Source of the DNA: Sphingomonas sp. CFBP 13720 | GTDB lineage: Bacteria; Pseudomonadota; Alphaproteobacteria; Sphingomonadales; Sphingomonadaceae | Reading direction: 5' to 3' | Length of the DNA: 64,000 nucleotides | Assembly (NCBI RefSeq): GCF_014842075.1 | Contig: NZ_JACYVA010000001.1 | Coordinates: 828,278-892,277, forward strand | Shown here: positions 27,318 to 36,353 of the stretch, one piece after another | Position numbering within the stretch: the first letter of the stretch is position 1 | How the letters are laid out: the number at the start of each line of letters is the position of its first letter | Notes under the pieces: model-generated | Database searches by the model: none | Told to the model about the DNA's origin: nothing | Seen by the model: the letters and a program-made list of their open reading frames with translations, nothing else | Made by a program: the position numbers and the translations under genes

Positions 27318-28681
27318 TTGGTGTGGAAAGGGTTCTTGGGCGCGCGCATGTTGATCCGCACCGGCACCGCACCGAACCCGAATTCCTTGCGCAGGCCGTT
27401 GACCAGATAGCGCTTGTAGCTTTCGGGCAGGTCGTCGACGCGCGTGCCGAACAGGACGAAGCTGGGCGGACGGGTCTTGTTCTGCGTGATGTAGCGCATC
27501 TTGACGCGCTTGCCGCCGGGCGCGGGCGGCGGATTGGCTTCCAGCGCGCGTTCGAACCACCGGTTGAGCTGGCCGGTCGACACGCGACGGCTCCATGCCT
27601 CGCGCGATTCGAACGCCGCCTGGATCAGCACGTCCAGCCCCTTGCCGGTCGCGCCCGACACGGTGAGCAGCGGCACACCCTTGGCCTGTGCCAGCCCTTC
27701 GTCCAGCGCGCCCTTGACCCCGTTGAACAGCGACGACGCATGTTCGGCGATGTCCCATTTGTTCAGCGCGATCACCAGCGCGCGGCCTTCCTGCAACACG
27801 CGGTCGGCGATCTTGATGTCCTGAAGCTCCAGCCCGCGCGTTCCGTCCAGAAGGAGCACGACGACCTCAGCGAAATCGATCGCGTGCAGCGCGTCGGCGA
27901 CCGACAGCTTTTCCAGCTTTTCCTGCACCCGCGCCTTTTTGCGCATGCCGGCGGTGTCGATCAGCCGGACGTCGCGAACGCGGCCCTCTGCATCGGTCCA
28001 TTGCCAGTCGACCGCGATCGAATCGCGCGTGATACCCGCTTCCGGCCCGGTGATGAGCCGGTCCTGCCCGAGGAAGCGATTGATGAGCGTCGATTTGCCC
28101 GCGTTCGGTCGGCCGACGATCGCCAGCTTGAGGACCGCGTTCTCGGGGTCGTACTCCTCTTCGTCCTCGACCGGCTCCGGTTCGCGTTCCACGAACGGAC
28201 GCAGCGCGTCGAACAGGTCGGCGACGCCTTCGCCATGTTCGGCGGACATCTGCACCGGATCGCCGAAGCCCAGCGCGAGCGATTCGAGCACGCCGTTTTC
28301 GCCAGCGCGACCTTCCGCCTTGTTGGCGACGAGGATGACGGTGCCGTCGGCCGAGCGCAGCCAGCGGGCGATTTCCTCGTCCAGCGGCGTGATGCCCGCG
28401 CGTGCATCGATCATGAACAGCGCGACATCGGCCATTTCGACCGCTGCCTGCGTCTGCATCCGCATCCGGCCGGGCAGCGTGGCGGCGTCGTCTTCCTCGA
28501 ACCCGGCGGTGTCGACGATGGTGAAGTCGAGTCCGAGCAGATGCGCGTCGCCCTCGCGCCGGTCACGCGTCACGCCGGGCTGGTCGTCGACCAACGCCAG
28601 CCGCTTGCCGACAAGGCGGTTGAACAGCGTCGACTTGCCGACATTGGGGCGGCCGATGATCGCGACGACGGGGAGAGGCAT
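27314..28681 (-). CDS. der: Ribosome-associated GTPase Der (EngA)
   Basis: Essential GTPase with two tandem G domains, needed for 50S assembly; 455 residues. First G domain: GRPNVGKST (residues 10-18), a Thr switch in GVTRD, VDTAGFEE and NKAE. Second: GRPNAGKST near 190, GITRD, DTAGMRKKA and NKWD. The C-terminal KH-like domain ends PVRINMRAPKNPFHTK. It lies downstream of bamB and a YfgM-like gene, the same association seen in E. coli, with a 520-bp gap that holds a structured element. Confidence 0.96.
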   Translation of the reverse strand: MPLPVVAIIGRPNVGKSTLFNRLVGKRLALVDDQPGVTRDRREGDAHLLGLDFTIVDTAGFEEDDAATLPGRMRMQTQAAVEMADVALFMIDARAGITPLDEEIARWLRSADGTVILVANKAEGRAGENGVLESLALGFGDPVQMSAEHGEGVADLFDALRPFVEREPEPVEDEEEYDPENAVLKLAIVGRPNAGKSTLINRFLGQDRLITGPEAGITRDSIAVDWQWTDAEGRVRDVRLIDTAGMRKKARVQEKLEKLSVADALHAIDFAEVVVLLLDGTRGLELQDIKIADRVLQEGRALVIALNKWDIAEHASSLFNGVKGALDEGLAQAKGVPLLTVSGATGKGLDVLIQAAFESREAWSRRVSTGQLNRWFERALEANPPPAPGGKRVKMRYITQNKTRPPSFVLFGTRVDDLPESYKRYLVNGLRKEFGFGAVPVRINMRAPKNPFHTK

Positions 28682-29202
28682 GTAATTTCCTGGGGAACGG
28701 TGGTTGCCCGTCCTGTACGGGTAAATGGGCGTCCGGTCGAGTTTTGGCGCAAACCGGAATTTGTGACATTACTGGCCTGTTATCGACCCGATCGCGCATC
28801 GTCGTGGCCGACGCGGATACTCGCTATTACGACTCCGGCGAAGATGACCGGAAGCAGTTTCGACAGGCGCGCAAGATGCGCTGGTTGGAAAAACGCAACA
28901 GGCGATGGACATCGCGTGCGGCGACGCTCCTCTATAGCATGATGAGTTCAGGTGCACCCGTTCGTGCTGAGTAGCGACTGAGCGAAGTCGAAGGATGATC
29001 GGGTCGGATCGTCCCCCGGACGATCCTGAACCATGCGGGGCATGGTTCACCCGGTCATTATCGAAGCATCCGCGGCAGTCCTTCGATACGCCATTTCGAC
29101 AAGCTCAATGGCACTCAGGATAAGCGGTCACACCTTACATAATCACGCTTCGAAGCGACCGGGAAAGAACCGGGAGCGGCATGGATCGCCGCCCCCGCCC
29201 CG
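28682..29202. other. Intergenic region between bamB and der
   Basis: About 520 bp with no supported gene, unusual in an otherwise tight operon. Roughly 28957-29118 is a structured repeat element, annotated separately. The part nearest der (28682-28950) shows no clear promoter, although der may have its own. Confidence 0.5.
28957..29118. repeat. Structured intergenic repeat with nested hairpins
   Basis: Outer arms are an imperfect inverted repeat. The left arm (CGTGCTGAGTAGCGACTGAG... to GTCGAAGGA, 28963-28995) matches the reverse complement of the right arm (CCTTCGATACG...TTTCGACAAGCTCAATG...CTCAGG, 29079-29118) in blocks. Inside are two perfect hairpins: GGATCGTCC-CCC-GGACGATCC (29006-29026) and TGAACCATGC-GGG-GCATGGTTCA (29027-29049), directly abutting. 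Such dispersed repeats with GCTTGTCGAAGG-type arms are common between sphingomonad genes. Confidence 0.65.
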
Positions 29203-30534
29203 TCACTTCCAGGCGGTCAGCGTTCCGGCATCGTCGAGCAGGTACAGCATCCCGTTCGCGACGACCGGCGAGAGGGTGTAGCCGCCCTTCGACCGGGTAT
29301 CGACGGTCGAGGTGATGCTGCCGTCGGTGGTGGATGCGGAAACCAGTTCGCCGAGCGAGTTAGCGAGCAGCAGGCGGTTGCCCGCAAGCACCGGACCGAC
29401 CCAGCCGATCGGGTTGCGCTTCTTCTTCATGTTGCGGAAACCGGGCAGTTGCTGAACCCAGCGCAGCTTGCCGCTGCCGCGCGAAATGCACAGCAGGCGC
29501 GCGTCGTCGGTGACGACGAAGATCCATTCGCCCGCGACCCATGGCGTGGTGATGCCCGCCAGATTCTGTTCCCACAGCCGCTGGCCCGAAGTCAGTTCGA
29601 GCGCAACCATGCGTCCACCCTGCCCCACGGCATAGACGCGGCCATTGTCGATCACCGGTTCGGCATCGATATCAGCCAGCGCGGACACCGACGTGGATGC
29701 CGACGTGCGTGACAGGCTGTCGGCCCACACCGAACGGCCGTTTTCATACCGATAGGCGTTGAGTTCGCCCGAGGAGAAACCGGCGACGACCGTCCCCTGT
29801 GCCAGCGCGGGCGCGGCGACGCCGAACACGCCCTGCGATTCGAGACTGCCCGACTGGGTCCACACCACGCGGCCATCGGCCTGGCTGAGCGCGAACATCT
29901 GGTTGTCCTGGCTCACGACGTACAACTGGCCTTCCTCGACGGTCGGCGCACCGCGCAGCGGACCGCCCGGCTTCACCCGCCAGATTTCGGTGCCGTCAGC
30001 CACGTTGAACGCGACGACATCGCCCAGCCCGTTGGTGGCGAACGCGCGCGCTCCATCGACGCTGACCCCGCCACCGAAGCGTGCCGGCTGGTTCTCTTTC
30101 CCCTTGACGGTCGGCGCGGTCCACACGGTCGCACCGGTATCGGCCGCCATCGCGGTGACGACGCCGTCGACGTCGATAACATACAACCGCCCGCCCGCCA
30201 CGACCGGCGCCGCGGCAAGCCGCGTGCGCGTGTTGCCGCCCGCGATCCGTACCGACCATGCCTGGGTCAGCGTATCGCCGATCGCCAGATGCCCCATGGA
30301 TTTGGATGCGTTGCCGCCCGGCTGGTTCCAGTCGCCGTTGGTCGTCGCGATCGGCAGCACCACCTGCACTTCGGCCAGCGTGGGATCGGCGATCGCCAGA
30401 TCTTCGGACGCGAGGATCGACACGCGCTGTCCGACCACCGGCGTCTTCGACGGGCCACCGCCCTTGAAGATGCCGCAGCCGCTCAACAGCGCCATCGCAG
30501 CGAATGCCGCCGAAAGTTTCAGATGCGTCTTCAT
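29203..30534 (-). CDS. bamB: Outer-membrane assembly factor BamB
   Basis: Lipoprotein component of the BAM complex that inserts beta-barrel proteins, 443 residues. A lipoprotein signal (LKLSAAFAAMALLSGCGIFK, Cys20) is followed by PQQ-type beta-propeller blades: GGRLYVIDVDGVVTAMAADT, GQLYVVSQDNQMFALSQADG, GRVYAVGQGGRMVALELTSG and, at the end, GMLYLLDDAGTLTAWK. I chose the ATG at 30534, where the signal begins; the frame is open upstream. It follows a YfgM-like gene by 26 bp and precedes der, a conserved order. Confidence 0.93.
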   Translation of the reverse strand: MKTHLKLSAAFAAMALLSGCGIFKGGGPSKTPVVGQRVSILASEDLAIADPTLAEVQVVLPIATTNGDWNQPGGNASKSMGHLAIGDTLTQAWSVRIAGGNTRTRLAAAPVVAGGRLYVIDVDGVVTAMAADTGATVWTAPTVKGKENQPARFGGGVSVDGARAFATNGLGDVVAFNVADGTEIWRVKPGGPLRGAPTVEEGQLYVVSQDNQMFALSQADGRVVWTQSGSLESQGVFGVAAPALAQGTVVAGFSSGELNAYRYENGRSVWADSLSRTSASTSVSALADIDAEPVIDNGRVYAVGQGGRMVALELTSGQRLWEQNLAGITTPWVAGEWIFVVTDDARLLCISRGSGKLRWVQQLPGFRNMKKKRNPIGWVGPVLAGNRLLLANSLGELVSASTTDGSITSTVDTRSKGGYTLSPVVANGMLYLLDDAGTLTAWK

Positions 30535-30560
30535 GGGAACGATACTTCCGGTAGCGAGAG

Positions 30561-31271
30561 TTACTGGGCCGCGGTCTGGTTGGCCGGGCCGGACTGGTCG
30601 ACGGCGTCGACGCCCAGCGATCCGGCCATCTGCACCGCCCGCCCGCGCAGGCTTTGGGGCACGCCTTCGGTCTGTGCGATCAGGCCATAAAGGCGTCCGG
30701 CCTCCGGCAGCTTGTTCTGGCGGATATAGGCGACCGCGACCATCTCGCCCGCGCTGCCCAGCCACGGGCTGCCCTTGTCCGCCAGACCGCGCAGCCGGTC
30801 GATGACCTGTTGCGGCTGCAGCGAATCATATTCGACCGACGTCTGCCGGACCAGTGCGAGATCGCGGAACGGCTGCGCCAGCGATTCGTCGGCGGCGACC
30901 TTTGCGAATGCGGCGGCCGCACCCTTCAGATCCTTGCGCGACAACAGCATGTCGGCCTGCGTCAACAAAGCGGTGGCCCGCACCGCGTCGCGATCCGACG
31001 TCGTCAATTTCGCCACGGCGGCATCGGCCTGCGCCGCACGGCCGGCGGCGATATCGTCGAGCGCGGTGGCAAGCTGCTCGCCCTGTTCGCCCGCCTGTTG
31101 CGTCTGGCGGTGTTGCCAGAACGTCCATGCGCCGAACGCGACCAGCGCGGCGATGACCGCGCCGATGATCCACAGGCCATAGCGGCGGCCGATATCGCTC
31201 ACCTTCTCACGACGGAGTTCGTCGTCCACTTCGCGCAGGAAGGCGTCGTTATTCTGCGGGGTCAGCGCCAA
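30561..31271 (-). CDS. YfgM-like TPR protein (Ancillary SecYEG translocon subunit family)
   Basis: A 236-residue single-pass membrane protein. A short cytoplasmic charged segment (AFLREVDDELRREKVSDIGR) is followed by one helix (GLWIIGAVIAALVAFGAWTF). A periplasmic TPR-like helical region follows (ALLTQADMLLSRKDLKGAAA, AVAYIRQNKLPEAGRLYGLI). Architecture and position just before bamB match YfgM, which links SecYEG to periplasmic chaperones in E. coli. Family placement is by layout rather than by a sharp motif. Confidence 0.85.
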   Translation of the reverse strand: MALTPQNNDAFLREVDDELRREKVSDIGRRYGLWIIGAVIAALVAFGAWTFWQHRQTQQAGEQGEQLATALDDIAAGRAAQADAAVAKLTTSDRDAVRATALLTQADMLLSRKDLKGAAAAFAKVAADESLAQPFRDLALVRQTSVEYDSLQPQQVIDRLRGLADKGSPWLGSAGEMVAVAYIRQNKLPEAGRLYGLIAQTEGVPQSLRGRAVQMAGSLGVDAVDQSGPANQTAAQ

Positions 31272-31350
31272 GGGGTCGGCTCCACGGGGTTGGGCAAGCG
31301 CGCTCCTTTAGCCGGATGGCGCGCGAAACGGAAGCGAATGGTACGGCCGG

Positions 31351-32211
31351 TCAGGGCCGTGGCGGATAGAGCTGTTCCGCGCCGGGAAAGGCGCGCGACC
31401 GCACATCGTCGGCATAGGTCGCCACCGCGCCGGAAATATGGCCGGACAGGTCGTCGAACCGCTTCACGAAGCGCGCGGTGCGTTCGAACATGCCCAGCAT
31501 GTCTTCCGCCACCAGCACCTGTCCGTCGCATTGCGCCGACGCGCCGATCCCGATCGTGGGACAGGCGACGGCGCGGGTGATGTCGATCGCGATCGGTTCG
31601 ACCACGCCTTCGATCACGATCGAAAACGCGCCCGCATCGGCGATGGCGGTGGCATCCGCCACGATCTTCGCCGCTTCCTCCGGCGTCCGTCCCCGCGCGC
31701 CATAGCCGCCAAGCTGGTTCACCGCCTGTGGCGTCAGACCGACATGGCCCATCACGGGAATACCGCGCGCCGACAGGAATGCGACCGTTTCCGCCATCGC
31801 GGTGCCGCCTTCCAGCTTTACCGCCGCCGCGCCGGTCGCCTTCATCAGCATCGCCGCGCTTTCGAACGCTTGTGCCGGGCTCGCTTCATAGCTGCCGAAC
31901 GGCATGTCGATCACCACTACCGCATGGTAGCTGCCCCGCACCACCGCCGCACCGTGGGCGGCCATCATGTCGAGCGTGACCGGCACGGTCGACGGCAGGC
32001 CATAGATCACCTGGCCCAGGCTGTCTCCGACCAGCAGCATGTCGCAATGCGGGTCGAGCAGTTGCGCCATCCGCACGGTATAGGCGGTGAGCATGACCAG
32101 CGGCGTCCCGCCCTTCGCCGCACGGATCGCGGGAATGGTCAGGCGCTTCATGGGTGCCGGGGTCGGCGTCGCGCGGCTGGTGGCGGTGTCGATCGTGAAG
32201 GTCGTGGACAT
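31351..32211 (-). CDS. panB: 3-methyl-2-oxobutanoate hydroxymethyltransferase
   Basis: First committed enzyme of pantothenate synthesis, adding a hydroxymethyl group from methylene-tetrahydrofolate to ketoisovalerate. About 286 residues. Family segments are [20 protein letters not shown], the metal-binding [40 protein letters not shown] and the catalytic-region [10 protein letters not shown] chose the ATG at 32211 ([10 protein letters not shown]); an ATG at 32151 (MKRLTIPAI) is a conservative alternative, since its start is nearer the typical PanB N-terminus. Confidence 0.93.
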   Translation of the reverse strand: MSTTFTIDTATSRATPTPAPMKRLTIPAIRAAKGGTPLVMLTAYTVRMAQLLDPHCDMLLVGDSLGQVIYGLPSTVPVTLDMMAAHGAAVVRGSYHAVVVIDMPFGSYEASPAQAFESAAMLMKATGAAAVKLEGGTAMAETVAFLSARGIPVMGHVGLTPQAVNQLGGYGARGRTPEEAAKIVADATAIADAGAFSIVIEGVVEPIAIDITRAVACPTIGIGASAQCDGQVLVAEDMLGMFERTARFVKRFDDLSGHISGAVATYADDVRSRAFPGAEQLYPPRP

Positions 32212-32256
32212 GCGCGACGGTTTAGGCCGGGGCCACGCGAACGGCAACGCCGGGGT

Positions 32257-32703
32257 TCAGCGCAGCCAGTGACGCCCAACGCCGCGCCGAGCGATCGCCA
32301 GTTGCAGCAGCGCGATAATGAAGATCACCAGCGGGAACGGCACGGTCGCCAACGCCCCCTTTGCCGCGATCAGATCGGTCGCGGCGAACACCCAGCCGAA
32401 CTGCACCGCCACCGCCATCAACGACACGCCGAACAGGACCGCGCTCCACCGTCGTCCGGCAAGCATCAGCGCCGAGCCGAGCAATCCGCCCCATGTTGCG
32501 GCGGCATAGACCCAGTCGAACCAGCCGGGACGCGCCAGCCAGAAACGGCGATCATAGTCCGGCAACGCCGCGAGCCCGGCCGGTCCCAGCGTGGCATGCG
32601 AATAGAACGCATAGACCCCGGCCATCCCCCACACCAGAAACAGCACGCCGATCGCCCGGAACCATGGCGGCGGGGTTCGGGTGCGGGCAAAGGTTGGTGG
32701 CAT
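32257..32703 (-). CDS. Small four-helix membrane protein, unrecognised
   Basis: A 148-residue protein with four hydrophobic segments (AIGVLFLVWGMAGVYAFYSH, DWVYAAATWGGLLGSALMLA, WSAVLFGVSLMAVAVQFGWV, FPLVIFIIALLQLAIARR). It ends 45 bp before panB on the same strand. I do not recognise a specific family; small proteins of this shape are often annotated only as membrane proteins. No substrate can be inferred. Confidence 0.72.
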   Translation of the reverse strand: MPPTFARTRTPPPWFRAIGVLFLVWGMAGVYAFYSHATLGPAGLAALPDYDRRFWLARPGWFDWVYAAATWGGLLGSALMLAGRRWSAVLFGVSLMAVAVQFGWVFAATDLIAAKGALATVPFPLVIFIIALLQLAIARRGVGRHWLR

Positions 32704-32780
32704 GCGGCTCCCCGGGGTCGACTCGTTACTGGAGCGTAATGGCGGACGGGATCGGCTGGCAATCGTTTCTTATATCCATA

Positions 32781-33125
32781 TTAACCGAAACGCGCAGTGT
32801 AGCGTTCGGTTTTGAATCCGATTTCGAACCCGTCGGCATCGACCAGTACCGGGCGGCGGATCATCGACGGCTGGGCGAGCATCAATGCGGCGGCACGATC
32901 CCGGTCAAGGTCCGCGCGCTGATCGTCGGGCAGTGTACGAAAGGTCGTTCCGCTGCGGTTGAGCAGCGCTTCCCAACCCAGCGCATCGATCCAGCCGTTC
33001 AGCGTCACCGCGTCGATGCCGGCAGTCTTGTAGTCGTGGAAACGATAGGCGACGCCATGCGCGTCGAGCCACGCCCGCGCCTTGCGCACCGTGTCGCAAT
33101 TGCGGATGCCGTACAGGGTCGTCAT
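32781..33125 (-). CDS. ArsC/Spx-like reductase family protein (YffB type)
   Basis: Thioredoxin-fold protein of 114 residues. The N-terminus is MTTLYGIRNCDTVRKARAWL, with a single active-site-position Cys followed by DT-KAR. Later segments include GTTFRTLPDD, PSMIRRPVLV and GFKTERYTARFG. This is the ArsC-family pattern of YffB-type proteins, which usually reduce glutathione-linked or unknown substrates rather than acting as resistance arsenate reductases. The single Cys fits YffB better than CxxC Spx. Confidence 0.82.
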   Translation of the reverse strand: MTTLYGIRNCDTVRKARAWLDAHGVAYRFHDYKTAGIDAVTLNGWIDALGWEALLNRSGTTFRTLPDDQRADLDRDRAAALMLAQPSMIRRPVLVDADGFEIGFKTERYTARFG

Positions 33126-33605
33126 GCGGATCGGTCCTTCGTCGCGTCGCGGGGACGGGATCGTTAGCTCGGCGCGACGCTGCCGTCATCCGTGGCGAGC
33201 GGCGTAGTTTGCACGTCGCGGAAGTCGGATACCTGTCGCGAACGGGACGGCTGGAACGGCCGATCCGACGACGGTCGAAGGGCGTTCGATGGCGTTGGTG
33301 CTCCTGCGCGTTCCGTAGACGTCGTTCCAAGCCTTCAGAGTCGATCTGGCCGCTCCCGGAGGCGCGTGTCGTCGGGAACCTTCAATGCAGACGGCGGCTT
33401 CGCAGTGCCCGTGCATGTCGAACCGACGGTCCAGCGTCGGTCCGCACTCGTCGGCAGGGTCGCGGCCGCATCTATCGGCGAACGAACCGGAAAGTCGGTT
33501 CACCGGCGTCGGTCCAACCGTGTCGCGATATCGACCGAACGCCATTGACGCTCCCAAAACCTCACGATAGAACTTGAGAATGAGTTTCAATAGCGAGGCT
33601 TTCCG
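33126..33605. other. Intergenic region before the Fur-box/fpr locus
   Basis: About 480 bp. Open frames on both strands here are arginine/serine-rich and look like shadows. The last 35 bp contain a Fur-box-like sequence (annotated separately) just before the gene at 33606. Nothing else is recognised. Confidence 0.5.
33575..33589. promoter_or_regulatory. Fur-box-like site
   Basis: TGAGAATGAGTTTCA. Against the 7-1-7 pattern TGAGAATnATTCTCA, 12 of 14 positions agree: the left half is perfect and the right half differs at two. It lies 17-31 bp before the ATG at 33606, the position expected for iron-dependent repression. The downstream ferredoxin-NADP reductase fits an iron regulon. Assignment is by eye. 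Confidence 0.5.
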
Positions 33606-34034
33606 ATGTACGATCTGATCGACCGGCCGCTTGATGCGCTCGGCCCCGGCGACCGATTTCTGGTCGATGCGATCCGGCTATGGGTCGCAGCGCGGACGGC
33701 ATGCCAATGCCCTGCCAGCCTGCTGGCGGCACGCTTCGCACAAGCGGGCGCGCTCGACGCGCTCGACGATTTCGACCTGTGGATGGAGCACCTATCGAAC
33801 CATGCGCGCGTACCGATCCAGATCAATTGTAAATGCGGGCTTGTGACCGACGATGAATCGGTTCTCTTGACCTTGGCCCGCGATCTCGTAACGGGACGCG
33901 ATGCAAAGGCGCGGACCACGCTTTCGCTGCTGGTCGCCGATGCGGCGATCGCACCCACTTTCTGCGCGCTGGCCCGGACGGCGGCGATGCTCGGCCATGT
34001 CGGGCTGCCACCGGGCACCAGCGTCAAGACGTAA
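33606..34034 (+). CDS. Unrecognised protein upstream of fpr
   Basis: A 142-residue soluble protein with predominantly helical composition (GDRFLVDAIRLWVAARTACQ, LLAARFAQAGALDALDDFDL) and several Cys, including an INCKCGLVTDDE cluster mid-sequence. No signal peptide. The ATG at 33606 lies just downstream of the Fur-box-like site, and the stop is 9 bp before fpr, so it is probably the first gene of an iron-regulated pair. I do not recognise the family. The CKC cluster could bind a metal or iron-sulfur cluster, which is inference only. Confidence 0.75.
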   Translation: MYDLIDRPLDALGPGDRFLVDAIRLWVAARTACQCPASLLAARFAQAGALDALDDFDLWMEHLSNHARVPIQINCKCGLVTDDESVLLTLARDLVTGRDAKARTTLSLLVADAAIAPTFCALARTAAMLGHVGLPPGTSVKT

Positions 34035-34043
34035 GGATATCGA

Positions 34044-34862
34044 ATGAGCGATCGCACCGCCGTCGTCCACGGCCTCGAACCCACCAACGCCCTGACCGTA
34101 GAGCGTGTGCGTTCGGTGCGTCACTGGAACGAACATCTGTTCAGCTTCACCATCACCCGTCCGCCCAGCTTCCGGTTCCGGTCGGGCGAATTCGTGATGA
34201 TCGGCCTGCCCGGCGAAAACGGCAAACCGCTGTTGCGCGCCTATTCGATCGCCAGCCCGGCCTATGCCGAGGAACTGGAATTTCTGTCGATCAAGGTGCC
34301 CGACGGGCCGCTGACGTCGAAGCTGCAACAGATCGTGCCGGGCGACGAGCTGTTCCTCGGCAAGAAGCCGACCGGCACGCTGGTCACCGATGCGCTGAAG
34401 CCCGGCACGCGGCTGTTCATGCTGTCGACCGGCACCGGCCTTGCGCCGTTCCTCAGCCTGATCCGCGATCCCGACGTGTACGAGATGTATTCGGCGATCG
34501 TCGTGGTCCATTCGGTACGTCGCGTCAGCGACCTCGCGTTCCGCACCACGCTGGAGGCCAACCTTGCCGGCGATCCGCTGGTCGAGGATCAGGCGGCAGC
34601 GCAGTTCACCTATGTCCCCACCGTGACGCGCGAGCCGTTCCACACCACCGGCCGCATCGACGCGCTGGTCGACAACGGCACGCTCTTTTCGTCGCGCATC
34701 GGCGGCGCACAGGCGTTCGACCCCGAAACCGACCGCATCATGCTGTGCGGATCGACCGAGATGATCCGCGACTTCTCCGCCATGCTGGAAGCGCAGGGGT
34801 TCGAGGAAGGTTCGAACGCCAAGCCGGGCGATTACGTGATCGAACGCGCTTTCGTGGGATGA
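34044..34862 (+). CDS. fpr: Ferredoxin-NADP reductase
   Basis: FAD-dependent reductase of 272 residues that moves electrons between NADPH and ferredoxin or flavodoxin. The FAD-binding RxYS motif is in LLRAYSIASPAY, the pyrophosphate-binding segment in LEFLSIKVPDGPLTSKL, and the NADP-binding LSTGTGLAPFLSLI lies midway. C-terminal features include MLCGSTEMIRDF and the family-like end YVIERAFVG. It is the second gene after the Fur-box-like site and overlaps the start of a third ORF. Confidence 0.93.
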   Translation: MSDRTAVVHGLEPTNALTVERVRSVRHWNEHLFSFTITRPPSFRFRSGEFVMIGLPGENGKPLLRAYSIASPAYAEELEFLSIKVPDGPLTSKLQQIVPGDELFLGKKPTGTLVTDALKPGTRLFMLSTGTGLAPFLSLIRDPDVYEMYSAIVVVHSVRRVSDLAFRTTLEANLAGDPLVEDQAAAQFTYVPTVTREPFHTTGRIDALVDNGTLFSSRIGGAQAFDPETDRIMLCGSTEMIRDFSAMLEAQGFEEGSNAKPGDYVIERAFVG

Positions 34863-34951
34863 CGCCGAACCCCGGCCCCTTTGCCGGAGCCGGGGTTCGG
34901 GACTGCCGGGCGTTGTACCCGGTCGTCGACGCAGAGCCGGAGCGGCAGGGA

Positions 34952-35548
34952 ATGGCAGTGGATGATCCGCCAGCTACCGAGCGGGCGAAGGTTCGTGTAA
35001 CGCTGTTCGCCGCCGCGACGACCGTCCGGGCGTTCCTGCTTCCTCATTGGCAATGCTGGCATCAGGCATGGGGTCCGCCCGATCCGGTCACGCCATCCCA
35101 ATGGACCTGCGTGCGATCGAGCATGCTGCTTGCCCGGGCGTTCGATCGTGACGGCATTCCCGCGACGCTGCGCAGCGGACGACCGCGCCATGCGCGGATG
35201 GGCAACGCCCACGCTTGCCATGGCCTGCTGACCGTCGATGGCCGGGTCAGCCATGCATGGGTCGAAGCGGAAAACTTCGTAATCGACGTTACCGCCGACC
35301 AGTTCGGCCACGCGCCGGTGGTCGTGACGCCCGCAGATGACCCGGCGTATCGGAGCGCGAAAGAACAGGCATATCAGCTTGTCGCGACTCCGGCCGGCCT
35401 TGCCGCCGTGGAAGCGATCTGGCCGCTCTGGTGTGCGTATGCGGATCGGAAAAGACTCATTCCACCCGACCGGACGCTGGACCACGAGCCGAGGGACTCA
35501 TCGTCGCAACCGGTTCGGGACCTGATCCCCAAAACGGCAACCGCATGA
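34952..35548 (+). CDS. Possible transglutaminase/papain-like fold protein
   Basis: About 198 residues. The central part carries the order Cys-His-Asp expected of a transglutaminase-like or lasso-peptide B2-like thiol enzyme: WTCVRSSMLLARAFDRDGIP, then GRVSHAWVEAENFVIDVTAD. The start is unsure. ATG 34952 has AGGGA close upstream, GTG 34958 is possible, and ATG 34859 would overlap the fpr stop (ATGA). No signal peptide. The fold is inferred from the pattern only. It may be part of the fpr transcript. Confidence 0.6.
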   Translation: MAVDDPPATERAKVRVTLFAAATTVRAFLLPHWQCWHQAWGPPDPVTPSQWTCVRSSMLLARAFDRDGIPATLRSGRPRHARMGNAHACHGLLTVDGRVSHAWVEAENFVIDVTADQFGHAPVVVTPADDPAYRSAKEQAYQLVATPAGLAAVEAIWPLWCAYADRKRLIPPDRTLDHEPRDSSSQPVRDLIPKTATA

Positions 35549-35635
35549 CGGTTCCGAACAGCCGATTATCCGTCCGACCCCCGTCCGACGTATATCGACG
35601 GTCATGATCCTCCCGTCGGCATCGCCTATGCTTCA

Positions 35636-36046
35636 CTACCCTGCCCGCCGCCACACCTGCGTCTGGCAGAACACGGCGATGCACCCCTGCACCTTCAGTG
35701 TGCCGTCGGGCTGGCGGCTGACGATCGACTTGTAGGTCTTGCCACGACGCGGATCGTAGATGCGGCCGCGCCAGTCGCTGCCCTGGTCAGTGAACGCGGT
35801 GAGAATCGGTAGCCCCGCGATCGGACGCTGGCGCAGCGACGCATCGGGATTGGAGATGTCGGTGGTCGGCGTGCCAGGCTTGGCGATCAGCACGCGTGCG
35901 ATCCGGCCGCACAGCGCCGGTCCGCAACGTGCGATCTCGATCACCGCCGCACGATCCTGCGTGATCCAGCGTCCGGTGATCGGTTCCGCACTCCATGCAG
36001 GGGAAGCCGCGAGCAACGTCAGCGCAAACGCCGCAACTATCTTCAT
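35636..36046 (-). CDS. DUF2147 family exported protein
   Basis: A 136-residue exported protein with a signal peptide ending AWSAEP. The mature domain has the DUF2147 pattern: an early GRWITQDRAAVIEIARCGPA, then LCGRIARVL, WRGRIYDPRRGKTYKSIV and the end LKVQGCIAVFCQTQVWRRAG. Conserved Cys in RCGPALCG and GCIAVFC may form disulfides. A beta-barrel periplasmic domain of unknown function. Confidence 0.88.
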   Translation of the reverse strand: MKIVAAFALTLLAASPAWSAEPITGRWITQDRAAVIEIARCGPALCGRIARVLIAKPGTPTTDISNPDASLRQRPIAGLPILTAFTDQGSDWRGRIYDPRRGKTYKSIVSRQPDGTLKVQGCIAVFCQTQVWRRAG

Positions 36047-36140
36047 CGGTGAGGTTCCGCCTGTGATCGTCGTGACATGCTACAGGACGCAGGACCGGGC
36101 GCGATAGCGGTTCGATGCGACGCAGGCGTACCGTCGCAGG

Positions 36141-36353
36141 TCAATGACCGTAACCCGGTGCCGCCTGCTCCCCAGCGTCATCCGGTGTCTCGTCCGGCTG
36201 CTCGCCATCGGCATAGGCTTTGTCGAGATACAGGTTCGCCAGTTCGTAGTGCGCGTGGACGACCTGTTCATGGTCGGCCTGTTGCGCCAGTTCGAGCTGC
36301 TGTTCAGCACGGCGTACGAAATAGGACTGTTCGTCCGGCAGGTTCGAGGACAC
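36141..36353 (-). CDS. Small acidic helical protein, unrecognised
   Basis: A 70-residue acidic, Ala/Gln/Glu-rich, helical protein (YFVRRAEQQLELAQQADHEQ, ELANLYLDKAYADGEQ). The start is the GTG at 36353, with AGGGG 6 bases upstream, which an ATG-only search misses. No membrane or signal segment. Function unknown; the amphipathic helices suggest a binding or regulatory role, which is inference. Confidence 0.65.
   Translation of the reverse strand: MSSNLPDEQSYFVRRAEQQLELAQQADHEQVVHAHYELANLYLDKAYADGEQPDETPDDAGEQAAPGYGH

Noticed and set aside
33186..33590. A 134-codon minus-strand ORF in the gap before the Fur-box-like site
   Set aside because: No motif and Arg-rich shadow composition. Its start is covered by the Fur-box-like sequence.
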